From Microbacteriaceae bacterium (GTDB lineage: Bacteria > Actinomycetota > Actinomycetes > Actinomycetales > Microbacteriaceae), in the NCBI GenBank assembly GCA_947486475.1, contig CANKTR010000036.1:1-8490 (forward strand): a stretch of DNA of 8,490 nt, written 5' to 3'. This document shows, piece after piece, positions 8,060 to 8,490 of this stretch; the stretch's first letter is position 1; each line of letters starts with the position of its first letter. Under the pieces are notes generated by a model, which was given only the letters and a program-made list of their open reading frames with translations, was not told where the DNA came from and did not search any database. The position numbers and the translations under genes were made by a program.

Positions 8060-8103
8060 TGACGTGTTTCGACACGGTCACGTGAATGTTTCCGGAATGT
8101 TAC
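8060..8103 (-). promoter_or_regulatory. GlnR-type operator, four modules (a1-b1-a2-b2)
   Basis: Read on the minus strand towards glnA, the site is GTAAC-n6-GAAAC-n6-GTGAC-n6-GAAAC-n6, with modules at 8103-8099, 8092-8088, 8081-8077 and 8070-8066. The modules repeat exactly every 11 bases, one helical turn, so all lie on one DNA face. This equals the published actinobacterial GlnR consensus (gTnAc-n6-GaAAc-n6) present twice in tandem, as described for nitrogen genes of Streptomyces. It ends five bases upstream of the proposed -10 and starts 14 bp after the stop of the upstream gene. GlnR is the OmpR-type global nitrogen regulator; its gene is not in this window. No AmtR-type (CTAT-n6-ATAG) box was seen. 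Confidence 0.85.
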
Positions 8104-8117
8104 GACTTGCGGAAGCG

Positions 8118-8490
8118 CTAACGAGGTCGCGGTGCCCGCATCTTGGTCGGATCGATACCCTTGGGCATCATCGACGCGGGTGTTTTCGCAATCGAATTCA
8201 ACCGGTTCGAGACGACCAGAATCTCCTGGCGTCGAATCGAACCTTTGAGCTTGTAGAGCGTGGGGAAGACGTTCTTCAATTGCAGGCCGTCGTCCCCGAC
8301 GTGCAGAACGTGCACAGGAACACCGGGGACAATCCGGCTCGCTTCTTTACGGGCGTCCTCCAGCAGCGGTGACACACGCGAACGAACGCCTTCCGTGATG
8401 AGCACGACGCCGGGACGTCCGACCAAACGATAAACGAGGTCCTGTGACTTGTTCATTCGGATCGGCACTTCCGAGCCTCGCCAGGAACGA
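8118..8490 (-). CDS. DUF4191 domain-containing protein, C-terminal part (5' end outside window)
   Basis: The reading frame enters from the right edge without a start and stops with TAG at 8120-8118, giving 123 visible residues. A GTG at 8468 could serve as a start, but the frame continues upstream as RSWRGSE, and the family carries conserved sequence there, so I treat GTG as an internal Val and the gene as truncated. Recognisable DUF4191 features: NKSQDLVYRLVGRPGVVLI followed by EG, PGVPVHVLHVGDD, LYKLKGSIRRQEILVVSNRL and the C-terminal MPKGIDPTKMRAPRPR. Family proteins are about 220-260 aa with two N-terminal membrane helices and a soluble basic tail; only the soluble part is in view. M. tuberculosis Rv2219, beside glnA1, is the counterpart as I recall. 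Function is unknown. It reads towards glnA on the same strand, separated by 109 bp that hold the glnA promoter. Confidence 0.85.
   Translation of the reverse strand, partial: RSWRGSEVPIRMNKSQDLVYRLVGRPGVVLITEGVRSRVSPLLEDARKEASRIVPGVPVHVLHVGDDGLQLKNVFPTLYKLKGSIRRQEILVVSNRLNSIAKTPASMMPKGIDPTKMRAPRPR

Noticed and set aside
8063..8076. Hairpin CGTGT-TTCG-ACACG considered as terminator of the DUF4191 transcript
   Set aside because: The stem is only five pairs with no T-run, and its bases are already explained by the GlnR modules.
1..8490. Mobile element, CRISPR array, tRNA, toxin-antitoxin or defence system
   Set aside because: All sequence is accounted for by conserved housekeeping genes with short gaps. 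No direct repeats, transposase motifs, cloverleaf sequences or spacer arrays were seen.

Overview
This window comes from an actinobacterial chromosome of moderately high G+C. The evidence is a type I-beta glutamine synthetase with an intact adenylylation tyrosine, a tandem glnA2-glnE pair, a DUF4191 gene next to glnA, and a four-module GlnR-type operator. From memory, Mycobacterium tuberculosis has the same neighbourhood (Rv2219, glnA1, glnE, glnA2, panB). The short form of nadE and the wording of GlnA suggest a Micrococcales/Microbacteriaceae-like lineage, but that is a guess.

Layout: (1) 1-593, minus: 5' part of panB (pantothenate/CoA pathway), cut by the left edge. (2) 598-2289, minus: nadE, glutamine-dependent NAD+ synthetase, four bases upstream of panB and probably co-transcribed with it. 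(3) 2290-2332: compact divergent promoter region. (4) 2333-3664, plus: glnA2, a glutamine-synthetase-family enzyme without the adenylylation tyrosine. (5) 3667-6537, plus: glnE, the two-headed adenylyltransferase/deadenylylase of glutamine synthetase, two bases after glnA2. (6) 6538-6583: convergent intergenic region with overlapping inverted repeats. (7) 6584-8008, minus: glnA, the main assimilatory glutamine synthetase. (8) 8009-8117: glnA promoter with the GlnR-like operator. (9) 8118-8490, minus: C-terminal part of a DUF4191 protein, cut by the right edge.

The genes form a nitrogen-assimilation block. GlnA makes glutamine. GlnE reversibly adenylylates GlnA at Tyr402. GlnA2 is a GlnE-insensitive paralogue whose true substrate is uncertain. 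NadE is a glutamine consumer, taking amide nitrogen to complete NAD+. glnA expression is probably set by GlnR.

I saw no mobile element, CRISPR array, tRNA or rRNA, and nothing that amounts to a new defence or mobile system. The points most worth a second look are the GlnR operator, an Arg-to-Thr replacement at a normally invariant active-site position of GlnA2, the overlapping hairpins between glnE and glnA, and the high density of GAATTC sites.
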